Notes: generated from the sequence alone by a model not told the origin. DNA of 64,000 bases from an uncultured Christensenellaceae bacterium (GCA_910587595.1 CAJULQ010000003.1:26730-90729), one strand, 5' to 3'; counted from the stretch's first letter, positions 7,701 through 15,821 are shown. A program made the numbers and translations.

Positions 7701-8198
7701 ATGAAAGAAAGCGATAAAGTAAAACTCATAGTAGAAAAAGAGAAGTATGCAAAGGAGGGCGTGCATAAAGGGGCGCAAGGCACCATATGCGATCCGCGAA
7801 ATATTTACGGACAATGGCTTGTCAGTTTTAGACAAAAAGACAGCTATAAAGAACTTGCATGCATTCCGGTTAAAGAAGAGGATCTGGAAGTAACATGGGA
7901 AAGCCCTATCAGAAAAATAGGGGCTAACGTATTGTTTTTTTCCACGAAAGAAAAGTATTCCGTACAAGGTATAACCAACGGCATGTTTGGCGTGATCGTA
8001 GAGAAAGACGAAGTTTTGAGTGCGCAAGAAAAAGAAGGGGACGAAGAAACGACGTATTGGAAAGTGAAATTCGAAACGGATAGCGGCGAAAAAATTATTT
8101 CCGTTTACTACAATGACATGTCGCCCATACGCGACGACGAATTGGATGCGTACAAAAAAGAAGTGGCGCGCGCATTAAAAAAAAGGCAGATGCAATAA
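7701..8198 (+). CDS. Soluble protein with two DUF4926/KOW-like repeats, possible immunity protein
   Basis: 165 residues from ATG 7701, chosen because GGAGA (7688-7692) lies 8 nt upstream; an in-frame ATG at 7686 lacks a site. Two similar SH3-like segments are visible. The first is DKVKLIVEKEKYAKEGVHKG, then QGTICD and WLVSF; the second is NVLFFSTKEKYSVQGITNG, then FGVIVE and WKVKF. This pattern of a strand, KEKY, a Gly turn and a closing strand resembles DUF4926, which often accompanies polymorphic toxins. It overlaps the end of the toxin-like fragment, as immunity genes usually do. The immunity role is inferred. Confidence 0.6.
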   Translation: MKESDKVKLIVEKEKYAKEGVHKGAQGTICDPRNIYGQWLVSFRQKDSYKELACIPVKEEDLEVTWESPIRKIGANVLFFSTKEKYSVQGITNGMFGVIVEKDEVLSAQEKEGDEETTYWKVKFETDSGEKIISVYYNDMSPIRDDELDAYKKEVARALKKRQMQ

Positions 8199-8214
8199 AC
8201 GACAAGTCGACATA

Positions 8215-8254
8215 CAAAAAAAACCGCAAGGCGAAATGCTTTGCGGTTTTTTCG
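8215..8254. terminator. Bidirectional terminator, copy 1 of an identical 40-bp repeat
   Basis: A run of eight A is followed by CCGCAA, a small interior, TTGCGG and a T-run. It lies between convergent genes and can serve both. The same 40 bp occurs base for base at 10363-10402. Confidence 0.9.
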
Positions 8255-8261
8255 TATACAT

Positions 8262-9104
8262 TCACATTGTTTGATTTTGGTAATGAAAGCAGGTATATAC
8301 CATTTTATCGCGTAAATGCATGTCAGCATATCCTAAATCCAACTTACAAAAAATGTAAGGAAGTAAAACCATACAGTCATTTTCATATGCGGAGGATACA
8401 AGCAGTTTATCGTTCTTGACCATAAGGATAGAAGGAAGTTTTTCTTTTTCCATCCATAAAATCATTTTTTTGATTGTGTTTGGATTGGCAATTTCGGCTT
8501 TGGTAAAAACATTAGTAAAGTATTTTGTTACATCATCATTGGGTTTAAGTTTATTGTATATAAGTTCACTTATAAGCTGTTTCCAACCTTGTATAAACAT
8601 GTAAGAGTTCACTTGTTCGACAAAGTCTTTATAGGGGATAAGTTCCTCGACGGAAACCATGCATTTTTGCATGGTAGCTATTGTATTAGTGAACATAATA
8701 AACAAATCTTTTGTTGTATCGGGGTAGTTATCTTCTATAGATCGGGTGTTCGTTTTATTAAGGGTCGGTGGGTTTATTATACGAAACATGTCCTTGTACA
8801 AGAAGTTTTTTATATGTTCCCATGGTAAATCTTTGAAATATAGAAAATCATTTATAATTATCATATATTTCATGCGCCTATTTAGTTTTTTTCGATTTTT
8901 AAGAATGGTTTTCAAATCTTGTCGCATAAAAACCAATTCGGATAAATGGGCTATAATAGCATTACGATAAACAATCTTATAGTTATATACCGAAAGTTCC
9001 AATTGTTTTATAATATAAGAAAGTTCGGATTCTTTGTTTGCACCAATAAGTCTTTTGATTCGTTTTTTAATATTGCGTATAGAGAAACGGCTGATATTGG
9101 CCAT
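8262..9104 (-). CDS. Unknown protein paired with the SLOG gene
   Basis: 280 residues, mostly helical and basic at the N-terminus (IRNIKKRIKRLIG), with no signal peptide or obvious membrane segment. The middle contains many Asn, Lys and aromatic residues, and the C-terminal part has a hydrophobic stretch (MVLLPYIFCKLDLGYADM). No catalytic motif or family was recognised. It begins 14 nt after the stop of the SLOG-family gene and is read from the same promoter, so the two are an operon. It ends at a shared bidirectional terminator. Low GC relative to the downstream chromosome suggests recent acquisition. A role as effector to the SLOG partner is only a hypothesis. Confidence 0.7.
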   Translation of the reverse strand: MANISRFSIRNIKKRIKRLIGANKESELSYIIKQLELSVYNYKIVYRNAIIAHLSELVFMRQDLKTILKNRKKLNRRMKYMIIINDFLYFKDLPWEHIKNFLYKDMFRIINPPTLNKTNTRSIEDNYPDTTKDLFIMFTNTIATMQKCMVSVEELIPYKDFVEQVNSYMFIQGWKQLISELIYNKLKPNDDVTKYFTNVFTKAEIANPNTIKKMILWMEKEKLPSILMVKNDKLLVSSAYENDCMVLLPYIFCKLDLGYADMHLRDKMVYTCFHYQNQTM

Positions 9105-9118
9105 TTAAGTTGCTGTCC

Positions 9119-9640
9119 TCACAAAAAATTATTTAATATAAAAAGTTCTATATGTTTATTTTTACTGTTAGCATATTGAATCGTTTTTACGGTTCCGCCA
9201 TTATGTATGTTTTGATTCCAATAAGCGAACACGCAGTCCGATTTATCAACCATATATTTGTTGCGTTTTTGCATGCAATAGCGAGAATACTTTTCGGTAA
9301 CCAAAGTAACAATATCGGCGGCTTGTAAAAGTTTTTGATATTTTGATTTATCGCGATTTGACCATTTCAAGTCTTGGTTTTGACAAGGTACGGCTATTTC
9401 CAGTTTTATATGATCAAACTCTTGATTGCGCATATCTATAACGGTTTCTGCGAAGTCGGTATCTACACCAATAGCCCCGCCGCATATAAAATAATCAAAT
9501 CCCTTTTTGGTTATTAGCTGATAGATATGGCATGCCATGCTTTCGGTATATTCTTGATGTGCGCCACAGTAAGAATTATTATAATTCCAAGGAAAATGGA
9601 AAGGGCGGTGTCCGGTAACGCAACAGATTTTATTTTTCAT
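9119..9640 (-). CDS. SLOG-family (DUF1273/YpsA-like) protein
   Basis: 173 residues, with AGAGGT before the ATG. The Rossmannoid SLOG signature is clear: CVTGHRP at the start, then CGGAIGVDTDFAE, the strand AVPCQNQDLKW, and later a LVTEKYSRYCMQKRNKYMVD segment typical of DUF1273. These match PF06908/YspA proteins, which are thought to bind nucleotides or nucleotide derivatives; some SLOG proteins act as sensors in defence systems. It is first in a two-gene operon with an unknown 280-residue protein and divergent from two XRE regulators. The family assignment is confident; the role here is not known. Confidence 0.85.
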   Translation of the reverse strand: MKNKICCVTGHRPFHFPWNYNNSYCGAHQEYTESMACHIYQLITKKGFDYFICGGAIGVDTDFAETVIDMRNQEFDHIKLEIAVPCQNQDLKWSNRDKSKYQKLLQAADIVTLVTEKYSRYCMQKRNKYMVDKSDCVFAYWNQNIHNGGTVKTIQYANSKNKHIELFILNNFL

Positions 9641-9656
9641 ATAGCACCTCTATAGT

Positions 9657-9685
9657 AGTATACAATATATACCCTCAATTTCCAA
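9657..9685 (-). promoter_or_regulatory. Promoter of the SLOG operon
   Basis: On the minus strand TTGGAA (9685-9680) is spaced 17 bp from TATACT (9662-9657), 16 nt before the ATG of the SLOG gene. Confidence 0.65.
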
Positions 9686-9687
9686 GT

Positions 9688-9705
9688 AATAAACCATAGT
9701 TTATT
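9688..9705. promoter_or_regulatory. 18-bp palindrome between divergent promoters
   Basis: AATAAAC (9688-9694), CATA, GTTTATT (9699-9705) is a perfect inverted repeat just upstream of the minus-strand -35. It is a possible operator for the divergent XRE regulators or the SLOG operon. Confidence 0.5.
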
Positions 9706-9725
9706 AAACTTTTTTGAAAAAGGCT

Positions 9726-9750
9726 TATAATTAATCAACTAAAATTGATT
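9726..9750 (+). promoter_or_regulatory. -10 and palindromic operator of XRE regulator 1
   Basis: TATAAT (9726-9731) is followed immediately by the palindrome AATCAA-N6-TTGATT (9733-9750). The same unit precedes the second regulator at 10067-10092, which indicates autoregulation by a protein binding AATCAA-N6-TTGATT. Confidence 0.75.
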
Positions 9751-9763
9751 ATAGGGGTATTAT

Positions 9764-10003
9764 ATGACACTAAATGAAGCGCTTGCAGCAAGAATAAACG
9801 AATTATTGCAAGAAAAGAACATTACGCAATATGGCTTGTTCAAAAGAAGTGGAGTTTCGGCGCAAGAGATAAGTCAAATCCGTCATCAGAGAAATAAATC
9901 AAATTCATTAAATATCGTTTTTCAATTAGCGCAAGGGTTTGAAATGTCGCTAATGCAGTTTTTTGATAGTCCGTTGTTTGGTTATGAAGATGTTGCGGAT
10001 TAA
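9764..10003 (+). CDS. XRE-family regulator 1
   Basis: 79 residues, a minimal Cro/C1-type helix-turn-helix: ITQYGLFKRSGVSAQEISQI is the HTH, followed by a short C-terminal helix (NIVFQLAQGFEMSLMQFFD) and a PLFGYE tail. No sensor or peptidase domain is present. It is about 70 percent similar by eye to the product of the next gene, including the first 12 residues MTLNEALAARIN. The start follows AGGGG and the palindrome that also precedes the paralogue. It probably represses itself and the divergent SLOG operon, in the manner of small controllers of defence or toxin cassettes. Confidence 0.88.
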   Translation: MTLNEALAARINELLQEKNITQYGLFKRSGVSAQEISQIRHQRNKSNSLNIVFQLAQGFEMSLMQFFDSPLFGYEDVAD

Positions 10004-10066
10004 ATACTGCAGTGAACAAAATTGCGATATTAAATTTTGGTTGATTATATTGATATTGTTAAGGCG

Positions 10067-10092
10067 TATAATACAATCAACTAAAATTGATT
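10067..10092 (+). promoter_or_regulatory. -10 and palindromic operator of XRE regulator 2
   Basis: TATAAT (10067-10072) is followed by AATCAA-N6-TTGATT (10075-10092), the same sequence including the CTAAAA spacer as before regulator 1. Confidence 0.75.
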
Positions 10093-10105
10093 ATTGAGGT
10101 TTTAT

Positions 10106-10345
10106 ATGACATTAAACGAGGCGCTTGCCGCGCGAATTACGGAATTGTTACAAAAAAATCAAATGACGCAATATGCTTTGTTCAAACGGAGCGGGGTTTC
10201 GGCGCAAGCTATCAACAAGATCGTTAAGCAAAAGAATAAAATGAACGCGTTGAATATCGTATTCCAGATAGCGCAAGGGTTTCAAATGACGTTGTGTGAA
10301 TTTTTCGATAGTCCGCTGTTTGGCTATGAAACTGTCACGGATTAG
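10106..10345 (+). CDS. XRE-family regulator 2 (tandem paralogue)
   Basis: 79 residues starting at ATG 10106; an in-frame ATG at 10094 lies inside the leader, and homology with regulator 1 begins at MTLNEALAARI. HTH: MTQYALFKRSGVSAQAINKI. The recognition helix differs from its paralogue (INKIVKQKNK versus ISQIRHQRNK), while the surrounding residues and the FFDSPLFGYE tail are preserved. The two repressors may therefore have diverged slightly in operator preference although both promoters carry the same palindrome. The gene ends just before the second copy of the 40-bp terminator. Confidence 0.88.
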   Translation: MTLNEALAARITELLQKNQMTQYALFKRSGVSAQAINKIVKQKNKMNALNIVFQIAQGFQMTLCEFFDSPLFGYETVTD

Positions 10346-10362
10346 AAAATTCGTTGCTATAC

Positions 10363-10402
10363 CAAAAAAAACCGCAAGGCGAAATGCTTTGCGGTTTTTT
10401 CG
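10363..10402. terminator. Bidirectional terminator, copy 2 of the 40-bp repeat
   Basis: Identical to 8215-8254, again between convergent genes. Base composition changes sharply here, from AT-rich accessory DNA to GC-rich chromosome. Confidence 0.9.
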
Positions 10403-10421
10403 GTGTGGTTGTAAGCGGGGG

Positions 10422-11288
10422 TTATAAAGGGCGGTCTTGTTGGCTTTTGAAGATCATGCCGAGAATGCCCGCGCCCGTGTGCGCGCCGATCACGGGGCCG
10501 CACCAGCCCACTTTTACGCGGCAACCGAATTTTGCTTGCAACATGTCGGTCATTTCTTTTGCAAGTTCGGGCGCGTCGCCTTGGGCGATATACACTTCTT
10601 GCACGTCGGGCGAACGCTTTTCTATTTCGTCTACGACATATTCGAGCGCTTTGCGGTGGCCTTTGGCCTTGTGTACCACGTGCAACCGACCCGCTTTGTC
10701 GAAGGTGAGAATGGGCTTGATCTTGAGTAAGGTGCCGATGGCCGCCGCCACGCCCGAAACGCGGCCGCCGCGGCGCAAGTGGTTGAGATCGTCTACCATG
10801 AACAGCACGTGCGTTTTGTCGGGAATGGTGCGCAACACAGCCGCCGCCTCTTCGCCCGACATGCCTTGGTCGCGCAGACGCATGGCGTCGTCCAGCAACA
10901 TGTGGTGTACTTGGGTGGCGCCGCGCGTGTCCACCACGTGGATCTTGCAACCGTTGTGCCGCTTTTGCACTTCTTCGGCCGCCTTGCACGCCGATTCGTA
11001 GGTGGCGCTCAAGCCGCTCGAAAGGGTGAGATACACGATATCGTCCGCGCCGTTCGCTACCAGCTTTTCCAAAAATTCTTCTTGCACGAACGTGTTGATC
11101 TGGCTGGTGGTGGGCATGGCGCCCGCGCGCACCTTGGCAAAAAAGGCTTTGTATTGTTCGTCGGTGGTGAAATCGTCGGGATAGGTCACGCCGTCGAGGG
11201 TGAACGTGAGCGGCACCCACGCGATGCCGGCGGCGTCTAATTCGCTGCGGAAAACGTCGCAAGAGGTATCGGTTGCCAAAGTAAACAT
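10422..11288 (-). CDS. DegV family fatty-acid-binding protein
   Basis: 288 residues, with AGGAG before the ATG. The DegV features are present: ATDTSCD at the N-terminus in the place of the usual TDSxxD, TSQINTFVQ (the TSQP-like loop), the lipid-head-binding segment YLTLSSGLSATYESA, DTRGAT, and IGTLLKIKPIL. DegV proteins (FakB-like) bind a fatty acid and hand it to a FakA kinase for phosphorylation. No fakA lies nearby. The N-terminal loop is intact, so it is probably functional. It is the first gene of the GC-rich region and is transcribed towards the accessory island. Confidence 0.92.
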   Translation of the reverse strand: MFTLATDTSCDVFRSELDAAGIAWVPLTFTLDGVTYPDDFTTDEQYKAFFAKVRAGAMPTTSQINTFVQEEFLEKLVANGADDIVYLTLSSGLSATYESACKAAEEVQKRHNGCKIHVVDTRGATQVHHMLLDDAMRLRDQGMSGEEAAAVLRTIPDKTHVLFMVDDLNHLRRGGRVSGVAAAIGTLLKIKPILTFDKAGRLHVVHKAKGHRKALEYVVDEIEKRSPDVQEVYIAQGDAPELAKEMTDMLQAKFGCRVKVGWCGPVIGAHTGAGILGMIFKSQQDRPL

Positions 11289-11457
11289 ATAATTCTCCTA
11301 TGTGGATAAAATTTGCTTTTTTATTATACCCAAAAAGCGGGGCAAACGCCAAAAGATTAAAGCGGCATTGGATATTTTTTAATCTGATTTTAATATTTGC
11401 GCGTAAGGCTGCGGAACGCGCGGGGCGCAAATATAATATAAATTTAATGCAAAAACA

Positions 11458-11486
11458 TTGAAATGCGCGGCAAAGTGTGGTATACT
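11458..11486 (+). promoter_or_regulatory. Promoter of the NfeD-flotillin operon
   Basis: TTGAAA (11458-11463), a 17-bp spacer and TATACT (11481-11486), about 50 nt before the ATG. A consensus-like DnaA box (TGTGGATAA, 11301-11309) in the same intergenic region is probably coincidental. Confidence 0.75.
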
Positions 11487-11538
11487 TATACCGTGCCGTG
11501 GATAGGCTATATTCGTACACGGTGCAAGAGGTGCATAC

Positions 11539-12162
11539 ATGACCAAGTGGTGGAACGGGTTACACAACTTTCAGCAAGCGCTGTTTGTGGTGGCTTGCGC
11601 GGCAACGCTCTTTATGATCGTGCAGATCGTATTGTTGGCGATCGGCAGCGGCGAAAACGACGCAACGTTCGATAGCGACACGAGCATAGACGACGTGGAC
11701 ACCATCAACGACGGCGGCGTGGGGCTTACGATATTCGGCTTGCGTATCTTAACGGTGCGCAGTATCGTGGCCTTTTTGGCGGTGGGCAGTTGGCTCACGT
11801 TCGCGCTGTTTTATACCATTAAATTTTACGCGCTCATTCCGGGCGTGGCGGCGGGCATTGCGGCGGCGTTCGCGATCGCGCTGTTTTTGAAAGCCACCGA
11901 GCGGTTGCAAGGCAGTGGCAATCTGCAAATAGAAAACACCGTGGGCAAAACGGCGGAGGTGTATCTCACCGTGCCCGCCGCGCGCAGCGGCGCCGGCAAG
12001 GTGAACGTTTACGTACAAGAGCGCTACGCCGAAATGGAAGCGGTGACCGATAGCGCCGCGCCCCTCAAAACGGGCGAGCGCGTAAAGATAGTGGGCACTA
12101 TGGGCGAGGGCACCGTTGTGGTGGCTCCTTTTGCCGTAACCGAAAACAAAGAGGAGGAATAA
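11539..12162 (+). CDS. NfeD-like membrane protein, partner of flotillin
   Basis: 207 residues. There are three hydrophobic segments (about residues 13-36, 71-92 and 96-118), then a soluble beta domain (about 128-200) ending with TGERVKIVGTMGEGTVVVAP, the NfeD C-terminal OB-fold signature. This is the short NfeD form without a protease domain. AAGAGGTG precedes the ATG. It lies three bases before the flotillin gene, the standard pairing of these families. The pair is believed to organise membrane microdomains, with the NfeD OB domain facing the cytoplasm. Confidence 0.85.
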   Translation: MTKWWNGLHNFQQALFVVACAATLFMIVQIVLLAIGSGENDATFDSDTSIDDVDTINDGGVGLTIFGLRILTVRSIVAFLAVGSWLTFALFYTIKFYALIPGVAAGIAAAFAIALFLKATERLQGSGNLQIENTVGKTAEVYLTVPAARSGAGKVNVYVQERYAEMEAVTDSAAPLKTGERVKIVGTMGEGTVVVAPFAVTENKEEE

Positions 12163-12165
12163 ACT

Positions 12166-13599
12166 ATGAAACTGTTGTTGTCAGCCGGCTCTATCGTCGG
12201 GATTGTGGGGTTGATCATCGCCGTGGTGGTGATCGTTATATCGTTGTTTGCGCTCATTGCCGGCCGCTATAAAAAGTGTCCGTCCGATAAAATCATGGTC
12301 ATTTACGGCAGCGTGGGCAGCAATAAAGACGGCACGTCGCGCGCGGCCAAATGTATCCACGGCGGCGCAAGCTTTGTAATGCCCTTTTTCCAAGCGTATA
12401 GCTTTCTCGATCTTACGCCCATTTCCATTGCGGTGGATCTGAAAAACGCGCTCAGCCGTCAAAACATTCGTATCGACGTGCCCAGCGTGTTCACGGTGGG
12501 CATTTCCACCGAGCCGGGCGTTATGCAAAACGCCGCCGAGCGGTTGCTCGGATTAAAGTTGGACGACATCCAAAATCTGGCCAAAGACATCATTTTGGGT
12601 CAGTTGCGTTTGGTCATCGCGCTTATGGACATCGAGGAAATCAACACCGACCGCGACAAGTTTTTGGAGGCGGTGTCGCGTAACGTGGAGGGCGAACTGA
12701 AAAAGATAGGGTTGCGCCTTATCAACGTGAACGTTACCGACATAAACGACGAATCGGGGTATATCGACGCGCTCGGCAAAGAGGCGGCGGCCAAAGCGAT
12801 CAACGACGCCAAGCGCAGCGTGGCGGAGAAAAACCGCGACGGCAGCATCGGCGAGGCCAACGCCGTGCGCGACGAACGCATAGAAGTGGCCGGCGCCAAC
12901 GCCAACGCGGTGGAAGGCGAAAACGAGTCGCAAGCCAAGATCAGCCAAAGTAACGCGCGCCGCCGTCAGATAGAGGCGGAGGCCGAACGCGTGGCGTCGG
13001 TGGCCGAAATGATCGCCGAGGCCAACGCCAAGCGCGAGGCCTACCAAGCGGAGCGCGAGGCCGAATTGGCGCGTGCCGAGCGCGAAAAGAGCACGCTCGA
13101 GGCCGACGTTATCGTAAAGCAAGAGATCGAAAAGAGAAAGCTCGAACTGCAAGCCGAGGCGGAGGCCGAAATGGTGCGCCGCAAAGCCAAAGGCGAGGCG
13201 GACGCGTTGCGCGCCGTGAAAGAGGCGGAGGCGCAAGGTATGTTCGAGGTGCTCAGCAAGCAAGCGCTCGGTTTCGAAAAGCTTGTCAAGGCGGCGGGTG
13301 GCACGGCGGACGACGCGGTGAAAATGCTTATATCCGACAAACTCGAAGAACTGATCGCCAAGCAAGTGGAGGCGGTGAAAGGCATAAAGATAGACAAAGT
13401 GACCGTGTGGGATTCCATGGGCGGCAAAGAGGGCGGCTCTACCACGGCCAACTTTATAGCGGGCATGCTCAAAGCGGTGCCGCCGCTCAACGAAGTGTTC
13501 AAGATGTCGGGTATGCAGTTGCCCGAATACCTCGGCAAAGTGCAAGACGCCGACGCGTTGCCCGCGGCAACCACTGCGGAAAAGCCCAAGAAAAAATAG
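12166..13599 (+). CDS. Flotillin-like SPFH protein
   Basis: 477 residues. An N-terminal hydrophobic anchor (about 5-30) is followed by the SPFH domain (about 35-215: IMVIYGSVG, FVMPFFQAYSFLDLTPISI, SVFTVGIS, LINVNVTDINDESGYIDALG). A long Glu/Ala/Lys-rich coiled coil (about 215-380) contains many EAE and REA repeats, and a C-terminal segment carries the oligomerisation part. This length and order match the YqiK/FloT branch. It sits in a two-gene operon with an NfeD partner. Flotillins scaffold lipid domains and affect secretion and signalling. No anomalies were seen. Confidence 0.93.
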   Translation: MKLLLSAGSIVGIVGLIIAVVVIVISLFALIAGRYKKCPSDKIMVIYGSVGSNKDGTSRAAKCIHGGASFVMPFFQAYSFLDLTPISIAVDLKNALSRQNIRIDVPSVFTVGISTEPGVMQNAAERLLGLKLDDIQNLAKDIILGQLRLVIALMDIEEINTDRDKFLEAVSRNVEGELKKIGLRLINVNVTDINDESGYIDALGKEAAAKAINDAKRSVAEKNRDGSIGEANAVRDERIEVAGANANAVEGENESQAKISQSNARRRQIEAEAERVASVAEMIAEANAKREAYQAEREAELARAEREKSTLEADVIVKQEIEKRKLELQAEAEAEMVRRKAKGEADALRAVKEAEAQGMFEVLSKQALGFEKLVKAAGGTADDAVKMLISDKLEELIAKQVEAVKGIKIDKVTVWDSMGGKEGGSTTANFIAGMLKAVPPLNEVFKMSGMQLPEYLGKVQDADALPAATTAEKPKKK

Positions 13600-13629
13600 A
13601 ACGAACGGCAACAAAGAGAGGGCAACGGT

Positions 13630-15696
13630 ATGGATTTTTGTAACGGCAAGTGGATATGGGCGGAGGAGAACACCCGTTCGTGCGACCGCGTGATCTTTCG
13701 CCGCGCGTTTTCGTTGGATAAACCGCCCAAAACGGCTACGGTGACCTTTTGCGCCCGCGATACGGCAAGCTTTTACGTGAACGGCAAGCCCGTTGCGTTG
13801 GGCGTTACGGGGTGCGTAAGCTACGACGTGGCCAAGTATCTCAACAAGGGCGAAAACGTTTTGGGGTTTGACTGCTTGTATTACGGCGCGGCGGCCAACG
13901 GGTACGAGCCGCCCGAGTGGAGCGGACTGATCGTGGCGTCCGACGCGTTGGGCATTTATTCGGACGAGCAATTTTCGGTATACCGTCCGTATTGGCAAGA
14001 CGACGGCGACCCGCACCCGAGCGGCCGCTACTACGGCTTTAATTCGTATGTGGACGGCAACCGCGGCGAGTTGGGCGGCGTGTTCGACGTGTCTTACGGC
14101 TCCACGCTGTTTGCGCCCGCCACCGAATACGGCGCGGGCGGCGAAACGGAAGAAAGCGCGCCCGTCAACCGCGTATACGACGGCGCCACCAAAGTCAAGA
14201 AAATGACCAAGACCACCGAGGGCGTTACCGTTACGTACGTGTGCGACTTAGGGGAAGAAAAGGCCTTTTATCCCGTGATCGAGTTGGTGGCCATGGGCAC
14301 CGAGCGCGTGGAGATCAGATCCGATCGATACGTTGCGCACGGCGGTTGGGGATCGGAGCAAACGTATAACGGCGTGCGCGGCGTGTATATTTGCCGCAAC
14401 GGCACGCAAGAATATTTTTCGCCCGTGCCTTTGTACGGCAGCGTGCTGGTGATCACCGCGCCCGCCACCGTCAATATCCGCACGGTGGATCTGCACGTTA
14501 CGCGCTACCCCGCCAAACGCGCGCTGTGGATAGACGGCGACGACCGCATCCGCGTATTGGTAGACAAGTGCGACAACACCATGCGCGCATGCATGGACGG
14601 CGGGATCATAGACAACACCGACCGCGACCGCGGTTGCGATCTGTTTGCGCTCAGCACGTTTGCCCGTTCGGCCGTGTATACCTACGACGATTCGGTGATG
14701 CCGCTGCTGCGCGACGCTTTGCTCAAAGTGGCGGCGGGCGAACTGAAAAATTATGCGGGCGGCCCGTTTGGCGCGGAGCACCCCGTGTCCACGCTGTTGT
14801 TTTGCTCGCAGTTGGGCGCGGTAGCGTCTTATTGGTATCGCACGGGCGACAGCGCGCCCGTAAAAGAGCTGTATCCCGCCATGAGCGATTATCTGCTGGG
14901 TTGGACGGTAGAGGACGGCCGCGTGTTGCCGCGCCGCGGCGACGCAAAGCGGGCGGACGCGGGCTACAACGTAGACGAAGAACTGATCACCGCTTGTTTG
15001 TATTATTCGGCGGCCAAGTTCTTGCTCGAAACGGTGGAGGCGGCCGAGGTATTCGAGTTCCCCGACGAGATCTCCCGCCGCGCGAATGCCATAGAAAACG
15101 GCTTTGCCCGCAACTATTGGCACGAAAGCTATTTCTCGTCGGGCGAGGTGTGCGACGAACGCGCCAACGCGTTGGTGGTGCTGGCCGGTCTTTCCGAGGC
15201 GGAGGACGCCGCGCCCGTGAAAAAGGCGCTGTGCTCGTGCTACAACGCGTCGCCCGCCTTCGAGGGGTTCGTGGCCGAGGCGTTGGGGCGCGCCGGATTT
15301 GCCAAAGAGGCCAAAGAGCGTATCGTGCGCCGATATCTCGGTTGGATAGAAAACGAAAACACGGTGTTGCCCGAATATTTTTATCACGAAGGGTCGAAGT
15401 GCAGTTCGCTGTCCGTTTCGCCCGCGGCCGCCTACCTAAGCGGCGTGTTGGGCATTCGGTACACGGGGCCGCGCCGATTGACGGTAACGCTCACGCAAAC
15501 GCCGGACGACGTGCGCGTGGAACTGCCCGCGGGCAACGGCGGCGTGAAAGTGCAGTATAAAGGCGACACGGTGCTCATAGAAAACAACAGCGGGCGGGAG
15601 ATCGAGGTGCTGCAAAACGGCACGAGCACCGTATTGCCCAAAGGCAAGTGCAAATTGCCGCGTTATTCGGCGGAAACAAACACGGAAACAAAGTGA
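13630..15696 (+). CDS. Alpha-L-rhamnosidase-like (GH78-type) protein
   Basis: 688 residues without signal peptide, so cytoplasmic. An N-terminal beta-sandwich starts GKWIWAEE and contains ARDTASFYVNGKPV, as in rhamnosidase N domains. The middle is an (alpha/alpha)6 barrel, marked by NTDRDRGCDLFALSTFARSA, which corresponds to the GH78 stretch that usually holds the acidic catalytic residues. A C-terminal beta domain (LTQTPDDVRVELPAGNGG) follows. In typical GH78 enzymes this stretch has the form DRxEGLGWTGD; here the Trp and Gly are missing, so activity or substrate may differ. It stands 30 nt after the flotillin gene, probably cotranscribed. GH78 is the best guess, not certain. Confidence 0.6.
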   Translation: MDFCNGKWIWAEENTRSCDRVIFRRAFSLDKPPKTATVTFCARDTASFYVNGKPVALGVTGCVSYDVAKYLNKGENVLGFDCLYYGAAANGYEPPEWSGLIVASDALGIYSDEQFSVYRPYWQDDGDPHPSGRYYGFNSYVDGNRGELGGVFDVSYGSTLFAPATEYGAGGETEESAPVNRVYDGATKVKKMTKTTEGVTVTYVCDLGEEKAFYPVIELVAMGTERVEIRSDRYVAHGGWGSEQTYNGVRGVYICRNGTQEYFSPVPLYGSVLVITAPATVNIRTVDLHVTRYPAKRALWIDGDDRIRVLVDKCDNTMRACMDGGIIDNTDRDRGCDLFALSTFARSAVYTYDDSVMPLLRDALLKVAAGELKNYAGGPFGAEHPVSTLLFCSQLGAVASYWYRTGDSAPVKELYPAMSDYLLGWTVEDGRVLPRRGDAKRADAGYNVDEELITACLYYSAAKFLLETVEAAEVFEFPDEISRRANAIENGFARNYWHESYFSSGEVCDERANALVVLAGLSEAEDAAPVKKALCSCYNASPAFEGFVAEALGRAGFAKEAKERIVRRYLGWIENENTVLPEYFYHEGSKCSSLSVSPAAAYLSGVLGIRYTGPRRLTVTLTQTPDDVRVELPAGNGGVKVQYKGDTVLIENNSGREIEVLQNGTSTVLPKGKCKLPRYSAETNTETK

Positions 15697-15705
15697 ATGT
15701 ATTGC

Positions 15706-15734
15706 TTGACAATTGCGGTAAAATAGTGTATGCT
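15706..15734 (+). promoter_or_regulatory. Promoter of the zinc-ribbon gene
   Basis: TTGACA (15706-15711), 17 bp, TATGCT (15729-15734). The 5' leader of about 80 nt is long for such a short gene and ends in AGGAGG (15805-15810), 11 nt before the ATG. Confidence 0.75.
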
Positions 15735-15821
15735 TAATGATAAGGAAATGCGTTGGACAATTTTTTGTTTCATCCTTTAATTGCCTTCCATTATCCAATC
15801 TAACAGGAGGTTAAAGCGAGG

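Noticed and set aside
11301..11309. Perfect DnaA box suggesting an origin
   Set aside because: It is single, no dnaA, dnaN or repeat cluster is nearby, and the gene context is not origin-like.
11493..11537. Leaderless GTG start of the NfeD gene after TATACT-N6
   Set aside because: The GTG is out of frame with NfeD, which has its own AAGAGGTG and ATG at 11539.
12553..14016. Long minus-strand ORF (487 codons) over flotillin
   Set aside because: Opposite to a clear SPFH gene, with Arg/His-rich low-complexity translation typical of antisense frames in GC-rich genes.
14248..15387. Minus-strand ORF of 379 codons over the rhamnosidase-like gene
   Set aside because: No ribosome site, skewed composition, and the plus strand has domain structure.
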